The notes beneath the pieces are model-generated. The model did no database searches, was not told the DNA's origin, and saw only the letters and a program-made list of their open reading frames with translations. Shown here piece after piece: positions 36,532-47,361 of a stretch of DNA of 64,000 nucleotides. The DNA is from Pseudomonadota bacterium (GTDB taxonomy: Bacteria > Pseudomonadota > Gammaproteobacteria > Burkholderiales > Gallionellaceae): assembly GCA_021782995.1 (NCBI GenBank), contig JAJXUI010000001.1:1-64000 (forward strand), read 5' to 3'. Each line of letters opens with the position of its first letter. Positions within the stretch are counted from its first letter, which is position 1. The position numbers and the translations under genes were made by a program.

Positions 36532-37587
36532 ATGTCCATGCGGGAATTGCAGAAAACCATAGAGGCAGTACAGAACAACTGCCATATCGCAGATGCGCGC
36601 CATGCACGCGAAATGTCGATGTGCAATTATCTGCTGGGCATGCGCGAGCTGTATATCTGGGAACACGAGTTTCCCCCTTCCAGGCCGCCGGTTAAGGAGC
36701 ATCTGAGCCGCTGGCTGACGCAGCGTGAGATGTTCTGGGAAGATTATGAAGAGCGGGATTATCAGCCGATTCCGATCGGTAACGTCCTGTTTGACCCGTT
36801 CGATATTCATGGCATCAACCAGCTGCTGGAGCAGAACGGGATGGTTTATGGCGGCGGGCTGGGACGCTGGGGCAAGCCGAATTTTTTCCTTGGGCAGTTG
36901 TTGCGCAGCGAAACCATCCAGGGCGTCACGTTGCGTGTTGCCGGATGTGAATATGCGCGCGATATCAACTCTGTGCCGGCGGCTTACCGTGATGGCGTGA
37001 TGTTCTTGCGCACGGATGCCGTGCAAAGATGGCTCGCGGAAAAGGTGGAAATCTGGTCTGCTCAGGAGGCGGACGGTGCGTTGAAGATGGCCGTCGCATG
37101 TTATGGCGGCCATGAAGACAAGGATCGCCTGCTGTCGCGTATGGTGCAGCAGGAAAGCGAAATCCTGATCCGGCATGAAATCGGCGAAGCCATGGCAGAC
37201 CCTTTGCTGGGGCCTGAATGGCGAGACATGCTGCATTCATTCAGTAACCGGCGGGTGATTACCCTGGTGCGATCTGTGCGGGATAACCTGGCCGATTGTC
37301 TTTCCACATTGCCATATCTGCTGGAAAACAGGCTCACCTGTTCCTTGCATTTCTATTTTTCCAATCTGGACGGTTTGCGGCGCATCCTGTTTCCTTCACT
37401 TGTGTCCGCATATGAACACTGGTGCGTGACAGGTGACGTTGCCTTTCTCGGGCAAGTTATTTTGCAAGGGCAGATACATTGGCAGCAGGCTGGCAGGCGC
37501 TTGCTTGCTCAGTGGCACACTGACCCGGTGGCTGCGCAATCCATTATCGATCAGTGGATAGAGCAACCAGTCGAGATATCTATGTAA
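36532..37587 (+). CDS. Conserved-looking 351-residue protein, possibly Sfum_1244-type
   Basis: This soluble protein opens with MRELQKTIEAVQNNCHIADARHAREMSMCNYLLGMRELYIWE. The N-C-x-x-A-D-A-R-x-A segment and MxxCxYLLxMRE resemble an uncharacterised family that I associate, with low certainty, with the name Sfum_1244. No catalytic motif of a known enzyme is seen. GGGAGAAGG precedes the ATG. It ends the tusE-selO group, and its stop codon lies within an AT-only palindromic element shared with the convergent DMT gene. Function unknown. Confidence 0.65.
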   Translation: MSMRELQKTIEAVQNNCHIADARHAREMSMCNYLLGMRELYIWEHEFPPSRPPVKEHLSRWLTQREMFWEDYEERDYQPIPIGNVLFDPFDIHGINQLLEQNGMVYGGGLGRWGKPNFFLGQLLRSETIQGVTLRVAGCEYARDINSVPAAYRDGVMFLRTDAVQRWLAEKVEIWSAQEADGALKMAVACYGGHEDKDRLLSRMVQQESEILIRHEIGEAMADPLLGPEWRDMLHSFSNRRVITLVRSVRDNLADCLSTLPYLLENRLTCSLHFYFSNLDGLRRILFPSLVSAYEHWCVTGDVAFLGQVILQGQIHWQQAGRRLLAQWHTDPVAAQSIIDQWIEQPVEISM

Positions 37588-37617
37588 TATATTGATTTAA
37601 TTAATATATTTTATATT
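37585..37617. repeat. AT-only palindromic element on two convergent stop codons
   Basis: It begins TAATATATTGATTTAATTAA and continues TATATTTTATATT. AATATATT occurs twice and is self-complementary, so an AT hairpin can form. It contains the stop codons of both the 351-residue gene (+) and the DMT gene (-). It is nearly identical to the copies at 58385 and 61651. Confidence 0.65.
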
Positions 37618-38478
37618 GCGCAAGGTTTCCCACTGATGCATCAGTAAACCCAGCAGGACACAGGCAGTGCCTGCCCACAAGCCTTGCTGGATCACTTCCT
37701 GATTCAGTACATGTCCCAGCCATAATGCGCTGACCGGGGTGATCAGTGTGATCAGTGCAATCTGCCCGGCCTGCATGCGCTTGATCACATAAAAATAGAA
37801 GCTGAATGCGAGCACGGAACCGAAGATGCCCAGATAGACGATCGACCATAAGGCCCGCACATTCAATGCATGCGGCATGCTGCCATCAAAGATTTTCCAG
37901 AGCAGCAGCAAGGCAGGGGCAACCAGCATCAGAGCACCGCTGGTGACCGCCATTGCGGGTATGCTGGCTCCGATGCGCTTTACCCATACCAGACTGAATG
38001 ATTGCAGGATGACTGCGATCAATACCACCGCTATCCCGTTGGCGGCATGTGCCCCCAGCGTCAGGCCGGAACTGAAGATTGCGGCGAGTCCGAGCAAGCC
38101 GAGCAAGATGCCGACCAGTTTGGTCGCAGTGATATGCTCGTTTCCCAGCCACCATTTCGCCGCAAGGCTGGTGAAGAGCGGGGATAAGGCAAACAGCAGA
38201 GCGATCATGCCGGATGAAATGTATTGCGCGCCCCAGTAAACACACAGCATCGTACCGAGTATGCCGCTGCCGGCAGCAAGGTAGGTCTTGCGCGCGGCAG
38301 CATGCCAGGGCATGCGTACACGCATCACGGCCAGCAGCGCAAGACACAGTATCAGCCCTATCACCATGCGTGCCATCACCGGGAACAGGAAGCCTTCCCC
38401 GCTGTTGCTCCACTGGATGGCAAGCGGTGTGGTTGACCAGATCAGGATGATCGAGAAGTAGGCTGCAGGCACAGACAT
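37597..38478 (-). CDS. EamA/DMT-superfamily exporter
   Basis: This 293-residue inner-membrane protein has ten hydrophobic spans arranged as two EamA repeats (about residues 5-130 and 145-280). A start motif (STTPLAIQWS) and GAQYISSGMIALLFALSPLFTSLAAKWWLGNEHI are typical of drug/metabolite transporters of the RhaT/YdcZ kind. The substrate is unknown; amino acid or metabolite export is usual. Its C-terminal residues KYIN and stop codon are encoded by the AT-only element. Confidence 0.85.
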   Translation of the reverse strand: MSVPAAYFSIILIWSTTPLAIQWSNSGEGFLFPVMARMVIGLILCLALLAVMRVRMPWHAAARKTYLAAGSGILGTMLCVYWGAQYISSGMIALLFALSPLFTSLAAKWWLGNEHITATKLVGILLGLLGLAAIFSSGLTLGAHAANGIAVVLIAVILQSFSLVWVKRIGASIPAMAVTSGALMLVAPALLLLWKIFDGSMPHALNVRALWSIVYLGIFGSVLAFSFYFYVIKRMQAGQIALITLITPVSALWLGHVLNQEVIQQGLWAGTACVLLGLLMHQWETLRNIKYIN

Positions 38479-38504
38479 GGTAATGCTCCGTTTTCAGAGG
38501 TTAC

Positions 38505-38540
38505 AAAAACAAACAGGCCACAGAGTTGAGTCTGTGGCCT
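38505..38540 (-). terminator. Terminator closing a small minus-strand unit
   Basis: On the minus strand AGGCCACAGA, a six-base loop and TCTGTGGCCT form a perfect 10-bp stem (38540-38515), followed by GTTTGTTTTTG. It lies upstream of the DMT gene and downstream of acs's own terminator, so a separate short transcript must end here. Confidence 0.75.
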
Positions 38541-38667
38541 GGCAGGTAATACAGTTTCAGCTAACGTATCAGTTGCAGCTTCCAGGGCACGGACAATGCT
38601 TGACGCGCCAGGCTCGTGGCATGGCGATGGTGCAAGCAGGGCGTTTCCTGGAGAATGAATTCATGGT
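38515..38667 (-). ncRNA. Candidate small RNA between acs and the DMT gene
   Basis: A TTGACA/GAGAAT promoter (38701-38674) and a strong terminator (38540-38515) bracket about 150 bases on the minus strand, directly downstream of the acs terminator. The unit matches no known RNA family I recognise. It may instead be the mRNA of the 31-codon frame inside it. Expression is unproven. Confidence 0.4.
38569..38664 (-). CDS. Possible 31-residue cysteine-rich peptide
   Basis: The frame encodes a basic peptide that starts MNSFSRKRPACTIAMP and ends in VKHCPCPGSCN, with four cysteines, three of them in the last eight residues (C-P-C-P-G-S-C). There is no good ribosome site. The predicted transcription start lies within a few bases of the ATG, so it would be leaderless or nearly so. 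A four-codon frame ending in ATGA overlaps its start. The Cys cluster suggests metal binding if it is made; otherwise the frame is accidental. Confidence 0.3.
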   Translation of the reverse strand: MNSFSRKRPACTIAMPRAWRVKHCPCPGSCN

Positions 38668-38673
38668 GCAAAC

Positions 38674-38701
38674 ATTCTCGCTGATTGCCGCAGGATGTCA
38701 A
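38674..38701 (-). promoter_or_regulatory. Candidate promoter of the small unit
   Basis: On the minus strand TTGACA (38701-38696, perfect -35) is followed after 16 bases by GAGAAT (38679-38674, 4/6 match to the -10). It begins four bases after the acs terminator hairpin. Confidence 0.5.
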
Positions 38702-38705
38702 GTGT

Positions 38706-38735
38706 AAAAAATTGCCCGCTTGAGCGGGCAATTTT
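38706..38735 (-). terminator. Terminator of acs
   Basis: AAAATTGCCCGC, a four-base loop and GCGGGCAATTTT form a 12-bp stem with T runs on both sides, about 20 bases after the acs stop. It is followed by TTTTTT on the minus strand. Confidence 0.9.
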
Positions 38736-38753
38736 CAGCGTCGATGTTTTGAC

Positions 38754-40721
<1,968 letters not shown>

Positions 40722-40730
40722 GTTGCCTCC

Positions 40731-40757
40731 TGTAATTATTTGAATTAATTATATTAT
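40731..40757. repeat. Weak copy of the AT-only stop-codon element
   Basis: The plus strand reads TAATTATTTGAATTAATTAT followed by ATTATAT and contains the stop codon of the HD-GYP gene. The match to the better copies is loose, so the assignment is tentative. Confidence 0.25.
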
Positions 40758-41968
40758 ATCCCGAAGAGTACTTTCATGTCGAAGCCCCATTTCTGCGGGT
40801 CTTCGGCATTCACGATGCTGTCTATGGTTTGCGACAGATCTATGATTTCAGGATTGATCGGTGAGTTGGCTTTTGTGGAGAAGAAGACTTTCACGATAGG
40901 GGTAACCAGGCTGCTGGCACTTTGCTCAAGCACAATCGCCAGCCGGGTGGACTTGAGCCTGACCAGTGTACCCGCAGGGAAGATGCCTATCGTTTTGACA
41001 AAGGCATGGAAGACGTCGCGGTCAAAATGGCCTTCCTGCCATTCGGCCATTTTCCTGATGGATTCGACTGGTTCCCAGCCGGGCTTGTAACAGCGAGTCG
41101 AGGTGATGGCATCATAAACATCACATACGGCACCCATGCGGGCGAATAGCGATATGGCTTCGCCCTGCACCTTGTCCGGGTAACCTTTGCCATCCATTTT
41201 CTCATGATGGTGCAGGCAGACATCGAGTGCAATGTCGGGTACACCGCTGGATTTGCTGAGAATTTCCCAGCCGCGCAACGGGTGGCTTTGCACGATGGCA
41301 AACTCTTCATCCGTCAACCGGCCCGGTTTGTTCAGCACTTCGTCGGGGATTGCCATTTTGCCGACATCATGCAACAGTCCGGCCATGCCCAGATCCTTGT
41401 AGACGGAGGGGGATAGCCGCATCTGTTTGCCGAGCGCGATCATCAGCCCGCAAACCGCGACCGAATGCAGGTAAGTATAGTTGTCCTTGGTTTTCAGGCG
41501 TGACAGGCTGAGGAAGGCTTCGGGATTGCGGTCTATCGATTGCGAGATGTCCTCTACAAGGCTGCCTACCTCTTCTGCCTGGATGGCCCGGCCCATACGC
41601 GCTTCCTGAAACATTGAGGTAACGGCTTCTTTCGCGCGCGTGTGGATTTTTCTGGCCTGTTCGATTTCCTCGTGCAATGAAACGGGTCTGACTTCAGCAA
41701 CGGGTTGTTTGACTGCCTCTATCAGTGTTTCATGGATATGCTGGCTGGATTGTTCCGTTGATTGGGTTACAGCGCCATCGGCTACATCCAGGCCCTTGTC
41801 GGTGTCGATCCAGATTTCATCCACACCACAGGTTTTCAGGGTGTGGATGTCCTTGGGTTCGTCAAGCAGGAAAGATTTCTTCCAGAAGGGATGCTCCATC
41901 CAGCTGCCGCATATATCATGCAGGTACATGCCTGCCTTGATGTCTTTTACATTGATCTTTTTAAGCAT
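40754..41968 (-). CDS. HD-GYP c-di-GMP phosphodiesterase with DUF3391
   Basis: This 404-residue protein has an N-terminal DUF3391 region (MLKKINVKDIKAGMYLHDI ... GVDEIWIDTDKG, about 1-110). The HD-GYP domain follows (about 150-360) with LLHDVGK at about 200, HPLRGWEIL, and HHHEKMDGKGYPD, so metal ligands and the GYP motif are intact. It should hydrolyse c-di-GMP to GMP. It is cytoplasmic, with no membrane span. It lies between the metallo-beta-lactamase-fold gene and acs on one strand. Confidence 0.92.
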   Translation of the reverse strand: MLKKINVKDIKAGMYLHDICGSWMEHPFWKKSFLLDEPKDIHTLKTCGVDEIWIDTDKGLDVADGAVTQSTEQSSQHIHETLIEAVKQPVAEVRPVSLHEEIEQARKIHTRAKEAVTSMFQEARMGRAIQAEEVGSLVEDISQSIDRNPEAFLSLSRLKTKDNYTYLHSVAVCGLMIALGKQMRLSPSVYKDLGMAGLLHDVGKMAIPDEVLNKPGRLTDEEFAIVQSHPLRGWEILSKSSGVPDIALDVCLHHHEKMDGKGYPDKVQGEAISLFARMGAVCDVYDAITSTRCYKPGWEPVESIRKMAEWQEGHFDRDVFHAFVKTIGIFPAGTLVRLKSTRLAIVLEQSASSLVTPIVKVFFSTKANSPINPEIIDLSQTIDSIVNAEDPQKWGFDMKVLFGI

Positions 41969-41992
41969 GTCACGAAACCCGTCCGGGCAAGA

Positions 41993-43060
41993 TTAATGGG
42001 TTGAAAATGCTTCCTGCTCCTGTTCGAGATAGATGAAATTGGCATTTTTCTTGTGGTTCTCATCATACAGGCGAACGCCGTGCCAGTCGGTGAAATCAGA
42101 ATTCTTGACTGCAGAAGCCAGATCTTCGTTTCCGTTTACGGCCTTTTTCATCTCATCGCGCAAACGTTTCACATACTGATAGGTGTTTCCCACCATTGGA
42201 AAAGGGGCTGTCTGTGCGCTGCCATGACCCGGTACCATCAACTGGATGTCCGGAAATTGCTTGCGCATCCAGTCTATCGATTCCAGCACTTGAACAGAAT
42301 GACCGTCGCCCATATAGGTTGAACGGTTGTTGAAAGCCAGGTCGGAAATCCACAGCAGCCTATCTTCTTTCTGGTGTACCAGCAGGTCGCCATACGAATG
42401 GTGCTGGCCGAGATTGTAGATATCGAAGGTTTTGCCACCGAGCGAGATGGTCTGGTGATCATAGCGCTTGCCACTGATCAGGATATCCGGATCTATTCCC
42501 TTGAAACCTTGCATATCCTTTTTAATCAGGGTATTGCGGAAATCGACGGAATCCTGGAAGTTGGGCGAACTCAGATAGGCCAGGGTGCCCTCGTGGCCGA
42601 TGATCCTGATGCCGGGAATCTTGCTGAATGCAATCGCACCATAGGAATGGTCAGGATGATTATGGGTGATGATCAGGTATCTGACCGGCTTATCGGTAAC
42701 ATGCCTGATGGTGGCAAGCAGCCTGCGCCCCAACAGCGGAGAACCAAGACTGTCAATGGCCACCACGCCATCACGCGTGACGATAAATCCGGCATTGCCA
42801 TTGAAACCGCGATTTTTGTCATCAATTTCAGCGATATTCCCATACAGAAAATAGGTGTCTTCCGTAAGTTTGTAGCAGGGCAAAGGTGTGTTGTCCTGGT
42901 CTTTGCCGGAAATCGTGATCTCCGGTATTTCATTGGTGTCGATAGCGGCTTTGGGCAGGAACTCCGCGCTGGCGGACTGTAAATTGCATGCCAGAAATAA
43001 GAAGCTTGCGGTAAATTTGCAACCTTTTGAATTTATTATATTAAATATTCTGGTTTGCAT
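41993..43060 (-). CDS. Exported metallo-beta-lactamase-fold hydrolase (SoxH-like)
   Basis: This 355-residue protein has a signal peptide (ending LQSASA at about residue 32) and the metal site HNHPDH (133-138), GHEGTL, NLGQHHSYGDLLV and VPGHGSAQT. The architecture is like SoxH and quinoprotein-associated zinc hydrolases: periplasmic, with a binuclear zinc site. The substrate is unknown. The start at 43060 has GGAGAA six bases upstream; a frame seven codons longer lacks one. It is first of a minus-strand group with the HD-GYP and acs genes. Confidence 0.8.
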   Translation of the reverse strand: MQTRIFNIINSKGCKFTASFLFLACNLQSASAEFLPKAAIDTNEIPEITISGKDQDNTPLPCYKLTEDTYFLYGNIAEIDDKNRGFNGNAGFIVTRDGVVAIDSLGSPLLGRRLLATIRHVTDKPVRYLIITHNHPDHSYGAIAFSKIPGIRIIGHEGTLAYLSSPNFQDSVDFRNTLIKKDMQGFKGIDPDILISGKRYDHQTISLGGKTFDIYNLGQHHSYGDLLVHQKEDRLLWISDLAFNNRSTYMGDGHSVQVLESIDWMRKQFPDIQLMVPGHGSAQTAPFPMVGNTYQYVKRLRDEMKKAVNGNEDLASAVKNSDFTDWHGVRLYDENHKKNANFIYLEQEQEAFSTH

Positions 43061-43204
43061 TTTTGTTTCTCCTCGATCCAAAGAGATTTTATGATTACAC
43101 CTTACAACCTCTTTTTGGGCAAGAATTTCAGCAAATGCTGATGCAGATTTCGGTTAATCTTGCCCGTTTGCCAATCCGACAGATTTATTCTTTTTACTTA
43201 TTTC

Positions 43205-45124
43205 ATGCCATATTTGACGATAAACAAGGCCTGTCTGGCTTTTGGACATGTTGCATTGCTTGATCATCTGGATTTCCAGCTGGATGAGGGTGAGCGCGTA
43301 GGATTGATTGGCCGTAATGGCGGGGGCAAGTCCAGCTTGCTGAAAGTACTGGCCGGCGCGGCTGTGCTGGATGACGGCACGGTGTGGCGGGCACCCGCGG
43401 CCAAAGTGTGTTATGTCAGCCAGGAACCGGCATTGCAGGGCCATGCCACGGTATATGATGAAGTGGCGCGTGGACTGGGTGAACTGCATCAGCTGCTCAG
43501 TGATTATCACCATTTGTCTCAGCGCATGGCGGAAGCGGATGCCGACCTGGAAGCGTTGTTGCCGGAAATGGAAAACCTGCAGCACCGGCTGGAAGCGGAA
43601 AATGGCTGGGGCATGCAAACCCGAGTGGAAACGGTAATTCAGCGGTTGGGGCTGGATGCGGATGCGATCATTGATACGCTGTCGGGCGGCGTAAAAAAGC
43701 GTGTCGCACTGGCACAGGCGCTGGTTGCGGAGCCGGATGTGCTGATACTGGATGAACCTACCAATCATCTTGATTTCGCCTCGATTGAATGGCTGGAAGG
43801 GTTGCTGAATGGTTTTCGGGGCAGTGTGTTGCTGGTCACCCATGACAGGCGATTCCTGGACAGTGTCGTTACCCGCATTGTTGAGCTTGACCGGGGGCAC
43901 CTTGCCAGCTTCCCTGGGAATTTTTCTGCATATCAGCAGATGAAGGAAAAAATGCTGGCCGACGAAGCTGTCATCAACGCCAAGTTTGACAAGGTGCTGG
44001 CGCAGGAGGAGGTCTGGATCAGGCAGGGCATCAAGGCCAGGCGTACGAGGAATGAAGGCCGCGTGAGGCGGCTGGAACAATTGCGCCGTGAGCGGGCAGC
44101 CCGGCGTGAACATCTGGGTACGGTGGAAATGAGCCTCGATGCAGGCGAGAAATCCGGAAAACTGGTGGCCGTTCTGAACAATGTCAGCAAGTCCTTCGAT
44201 GGCAGACCCGTGATCGACAGATTTTCCTGCAGGATACAGCGTGGCGACAAGATCGGCCTGATTGGTCCCAATGGTGCGGGCAAGAGCACCTTGCTGAAAC
44301 TCATGCTGGGAGAAATGGCGCCTGACAGTGGCGAAGTCAAACTGGGAACCAACCTGAGTGTGGCATATTTTGACCAGATGCGGGCACAGCTGAACGACGA
44401 GCTGTCGCTGGCGGATACCATCAGCCAGGGGTCGGAATACGTTGAGGTATCCGGGGTGCGCAAGCATGTGATCAGCTATCTGGAGGATTTCCTGTTTGCA
44501 CCCGAGCGCGCGCGTTCACCGGTAAAGAGCCTGTCTGGCGGAGAGCGCAACCGGTTGTTGCTGGCACGGTTGTTTACCCGTACGGCAAATGTGCTGGTAC
44601 TGGACGAGCCTACCAATGATCTGGATATCGAAACGCTGGAGCTGCTGGAGGAAATCCTGCAAAACTATACCGGCACCCTGTTCCTGGTCAGCCATGACCG
44701 CGCATTTCTGGATAATGTGGTAACCCAGGTCATTGCGTTTGAAGGTAACGGCAGCTTGCACGAATACGTGGGTGGATACGCAGACTGGCAGGGTTACATG
44801 CAGCGCCAGCAGCAATTACGGGACAAAGCCGAGCGCGGCAAGGACGTCAGGGGGGTGGGTGAAAACCAGCCTGAAGCCAGGAAGAAGTCCGGCAACAAGC
44901 TGAGTTACAAGGAAGTCCGCGAGCTGGAGCAGATACAGCAGGATATTGCAGCGCTGGAAAAGGAGCAGGCTGAAATCGGTGTGTTGTTGTCTGCAGGGGA
45001 AATCTACCGCGATGATCCACCGCGTGCTCAAAAACTGCATCAGCGTGCTGAAGAAATCGAAGGCCAGCTGATGGTGAATCTTGAACGCTGGGAAATCCTC
45101 GAAGCGCGGCAGGCATCCGCCTGA
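43205..45124 (+). CDS. uup: ABC-F ATPase Uup
   Basis: This 639-residue protein has two ABC cassettes: Walker A GRNGGGKSS (36-44) and GPNGAGKST, signatures LSGGVKKR and LSGGERNR, and Walker B LILDEPTNHLD and LVLDEPTNDLD. A charged linker and a C-terminal coiled coil (YKEVRELEQIQQDIAALEKEQAEIG) are present, as in Uup. It has no membrane part; ABC-F proteins act on ribosomes or, for Uup, also on branched DNA. The start MPYLTINKA matches the family; no ribosome site is seen before it. Confidence 0.93.
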   Translation: MPYLTINKACLAFGHVALLDHLDFQLDEGERVGLIGRNGGGKSSLLKVLAGAAVLDDGTVWRAPAAKVCYVSQEPALQGHATVYDEVARGLGELHQLLSDYHHLSQRMAEADADLEALLPEMENLQHRLEAENGWGMQTRVETVIQRLGLDADAIIDTLSGGVKKRVALAQALVAEPDVLILDEPTNHLDFASIEWLEGLLNGFRGSVLLVTHDRRFLDSVVTRIVELDRGHLASFPGNFSAYQQMKEKMLADEAVINAKFDKVLAQEEVWIRQGIKARRTRNEGRVRRLEQLRRERAARREHLGTVEMSLDAGEKSGKLVAVLNNVSKSFDGRPVIDRFSCRIQRGDKIGLIGPNGAGKSTLLKLMLGEMAPDSGEVKLGTNLSVAYFDQMRAQLNDELSLADTISQGSEYVEVSGVRKHVISYLEDFLFAPERARSPVKSLSGGERNRLLLARLFTRTANVLVLDEPTNDLDIETLELLEEILQNYTGTLFLVSHDRAFLDNVVTQVIAFEGNGSLHEYVGGYADWQGYMQRQQQLRDKAERGKDVRGVGENQPEARKKSGNKLSYKEVRELEQIQQDIAALEKEQAEIGVLLSAGEIYRDDPPRAQKLHQRAEEIEGQLMVNLERWEILEARQASA

Positions 45125-45234
45125 AGCCCGCAAACCCTTTGGTCTATAGCTATTTTGGTGTTTGGGCGAGTAGAATATCGCGCAACTTCCTGGAAAAATA
45201 ACAAACGGGTTGCAAACTGGTAAAGGGGAATACC

Positions 45235-46497
45235 ATGGAACTGTTGAAGGGTCTGGCCGGACTTTCCGTCTTCGCGGCCTTAAGCGCTGGCTCACATGCC
45301 TGGGGCGATGAGTTTCACTATAACAGCATCCTGATCGGTGATCGCGCATCGGGCATGGGCGGTGCCTATACTGCGGTGTCTGATGACGCTACCGGCATGT
45401 TCTATAACCCGGCTGGCATCGTCTACATTTCTGACCGGAATTTCTCTGCCAGCGTCAACACTTTTTCTTCGGTGATCAAGACATACGACAACGTCATCGG
45501 TGGGCAGCCGTTCACCCGCAAATCCAGTGCACTGCTGGCCAACTATTTCGGTATTGTCAAACCGTTCGGTAATTTGAAATTCGGTTTTTCCTATGCGATA
45601 CCGGATTCGGTCAACGAAGACCTGAGCCAGAAAGTCACCGGCGTCACGTCATCGACCAATGGCGGGGCTTATGACTTTACGCTAAACCTGAATAATCGCG
45701 ATAACACCTACAATTACGGCCCATCCCTTGCCATGGCCGTCAACAATGATTTGACCGTGGGCATGACGCTTTATGTCCACCAGCGTGAAACACTGATCAT
45801 CCAGAACCAGTTTCGCGCCAATGTGGATGGCACGAACCAGTGGAACAATTCCTATTTCAGGCTGAGTGAGCTGGGATTACGTCCTATACTGGGGGTGAAC
45901 TGGTCTCCAATTGAAAAGCTGTCACTCGGCCTGACAGTTTCCAAGCCGATGATTTTTGATTCAAGTGCAAGCAGCCAGGTGACCTGTGCCAACTCCACAA
46001 CGTCAGGTTGTGATTCGAACGTCAATAACGTACTGTTCAAAGTACCGACGGTATCCAGTTATGAAAGCAAACGACAGTACCCGACGCGCATCGCAATAGG
46101 TGCAGCCTATTTTGCCAGCAAGGATTTGCTGCTGTCGACAGATGTTACATACCATACATCAGTTGTGGATCCCATTTTCGGGGAGAAGGTTTCCACGGTG
46201 AATGTGGCTGCGGGTTCGGAATATTATCTGAGCAGGAAATGGGCGATGCGTGCGGGCATATTCAGCAACGTTGCCAATACGCCGCAGATTGTGCAGGGGG
46301 TGACGGAAATTGAAGAGCATATCAATCTGTATGGCGGGAGTCTGAGCTTTACCCGCTTTACCGGAGACTCTTCTGTTACCTTGGGCGGAAGCCTCAGCTA
46401 TGGTCGGGGGCAATCCCAGATTGGTGGCACTTCGTCAACCGATGTACAGGATGCAACGACCTTTGGCTGGACGCTGTTCCTGTCATCATCCTATTAA
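45235..46497 (+). CDS. FadL/OmpP1-family outer-membrane channel
   Basis: This 420-residue protein has a signal peptide (about 1-24, ...SHAWG), then DEFHYNSILIGDRASGMGGAYTAVSDDATGMFYNPAGIVY, the FadL-type N-terminus that plugs the barrel. The rest alternates amphipathic strands and ends in an aromatic-terminated strand (GWTLFLSSSY). It likely takes up hydrophobic compounds across the outer membrane. AAGGGGA precedes the ATG. Confidence 0.88.
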   Translation: MELLKGLAGLSVFAALSAGSHAWGDEFHYNSILIGDRASGMGGAYTAVSDDATGMFYNPAGIVYISDRNFSASVNTFSSVIKTYDNVIGGQPFTRKSSALLANYFGIVKPFGNLKFGFSYAIPDSVNEDLSQKVTGVTSSTNGGAYDFTLNLNNRDNTYNYGPSLAMAVNNDLTVGMTLYVHQRETLIIQNQFRANVDGTNQWNNSYFRLSELGLRPILGVNWSPIEKLSLGLTVSKPMIFDSSASSQVTCANSTTSGCDSNVNNVLFKVPTVSSYESKRQYPTRIAIGAAYFASKDLLLSTDVTYHTSVVDPIFGEKVSTVNVAAGSEYYLSRKWAMRAGIFSNVANTPQIVQGVTEIEEHINLYGGSLSFTRFTGDSSVTLGGSLSYGRGQSQIGGTSSTDVQDATTFGWTLFLSSSY

Positions 46498-46518
46498 AGC
46501 TTAAATCGGAGCTGATGC

Positions 46519-47361
46519 TCAACGAACCAGTTTCAGCATGTTTGCAAAGCGCATGCTGTTATTTGCCAGCATTTTTGTATCAACGCCATTTGCGCGTATT
46601 TCGTTATTGATACGTGACATCCGCAGGTCGAATGTGGGGTGATCGTCAGTTGCCGGGCGTGGCGTCTTTTCCTTGAGCGGCTTGATGCGCGACAGGTAGC
46701 GGAACAAGGCAGACGGGTCATATCCCGACAGGGTGGTGATGGTAACCGCAGAAATGTCAGCCTGTAATTCATCTTCCTTCTTGTAGCCATCCTTGTAGAT
46801 CAGCTCCAGCCCTTTGTCGATGGCCTGGCCGAATGCGGCGCGTGCAGCATCGGAGCCGCCGCCAATCAGTTTCGCCAGATCGCTGGTACCGGATTCGTCG
46901 GAACCATGTATCTTCAGTTCCTTGACGACATGTTTTTCGACGATGTGTGATACCTCATGTGCCAGCACACCGGCCAGCTCGGCTTCATCCTTCATGTATT
47001 TGATCGCACCTTTGGTGACAAAGATATAGCCGCCAGGGGCGGCATAGGCATTGATTTCGTCCGTATTCAGCACGGCAAAATGGAATTCCAGCTCCGGACG
47101 GTTGGTGTTTTGTACCAGCGATGAGCCAACCAGATTGACATACCGGGTCAGTTCGTCATTATTGTAAGCCGGGTGGCTGCCCAGGATTCGTGCAGCGATT
47201 GCCCGGCCGAACTGGATTTCTGCAGTGATGTCACCACTGGTCACGACTTCCTCTTCAGAAACGCGTGAGCGCCAATTGTCGCGGCCTGCCTGACAGTTTC
47301 CTGCCAGTGTGACCCCGATCAGCAAGGCCAGAATTGATGCATTGAAAAGCGGTTTCTTCAC
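46519..47361 (-). CDS. M48-family metalloprotease
   Basis: This 280-residue exported protein has a signal peptide (about 1-25, ...GNCQAG) and the zinc motif HEVSHIVEKH at 135-144, with a downstream Glu (KKEDELQADISAV) as third ligand. It is related to LoiP/BepA-type periplasmic proteases that monitor outer-membrane proteins. Its start overlaps the stop of the SH3-domain gene (ATGA), and it lies in one group with the CHASE2 cyclase. Confidence 0.88.
   Translation of the reverse strand: MKKPLFNASILALLIGVTLAGNCQAGRDNWRSRVSEEEVVTSGDITAEIQFGRAIAARILGSHPAYNNDELTRYVNLVGSSLVQNTNRPELEFHFAVLNTDEINAYAAPGGYIFVTKGAIKYMKDEAELAGVLAHEVSHIVEKHVVKELKIHGSDESGTSDLAKLIGGGSDAARAAFGQAIDKGLELIYKDGYKKEDELQADISAVTITTLSGYDPSALFRYLSRIKPLKEKTPRPATDDHPTFDLRMSRINNEIRANGVDTKMLANNSMRFANMLKLVR

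Noticed and set aside
43154-44467. 437-codon open frame antisense to uup
   Set aside because: uup is intact with all ABC motifs; the antisense protein shows His/Gln/Phe-rich shadow composition and no family pattern.
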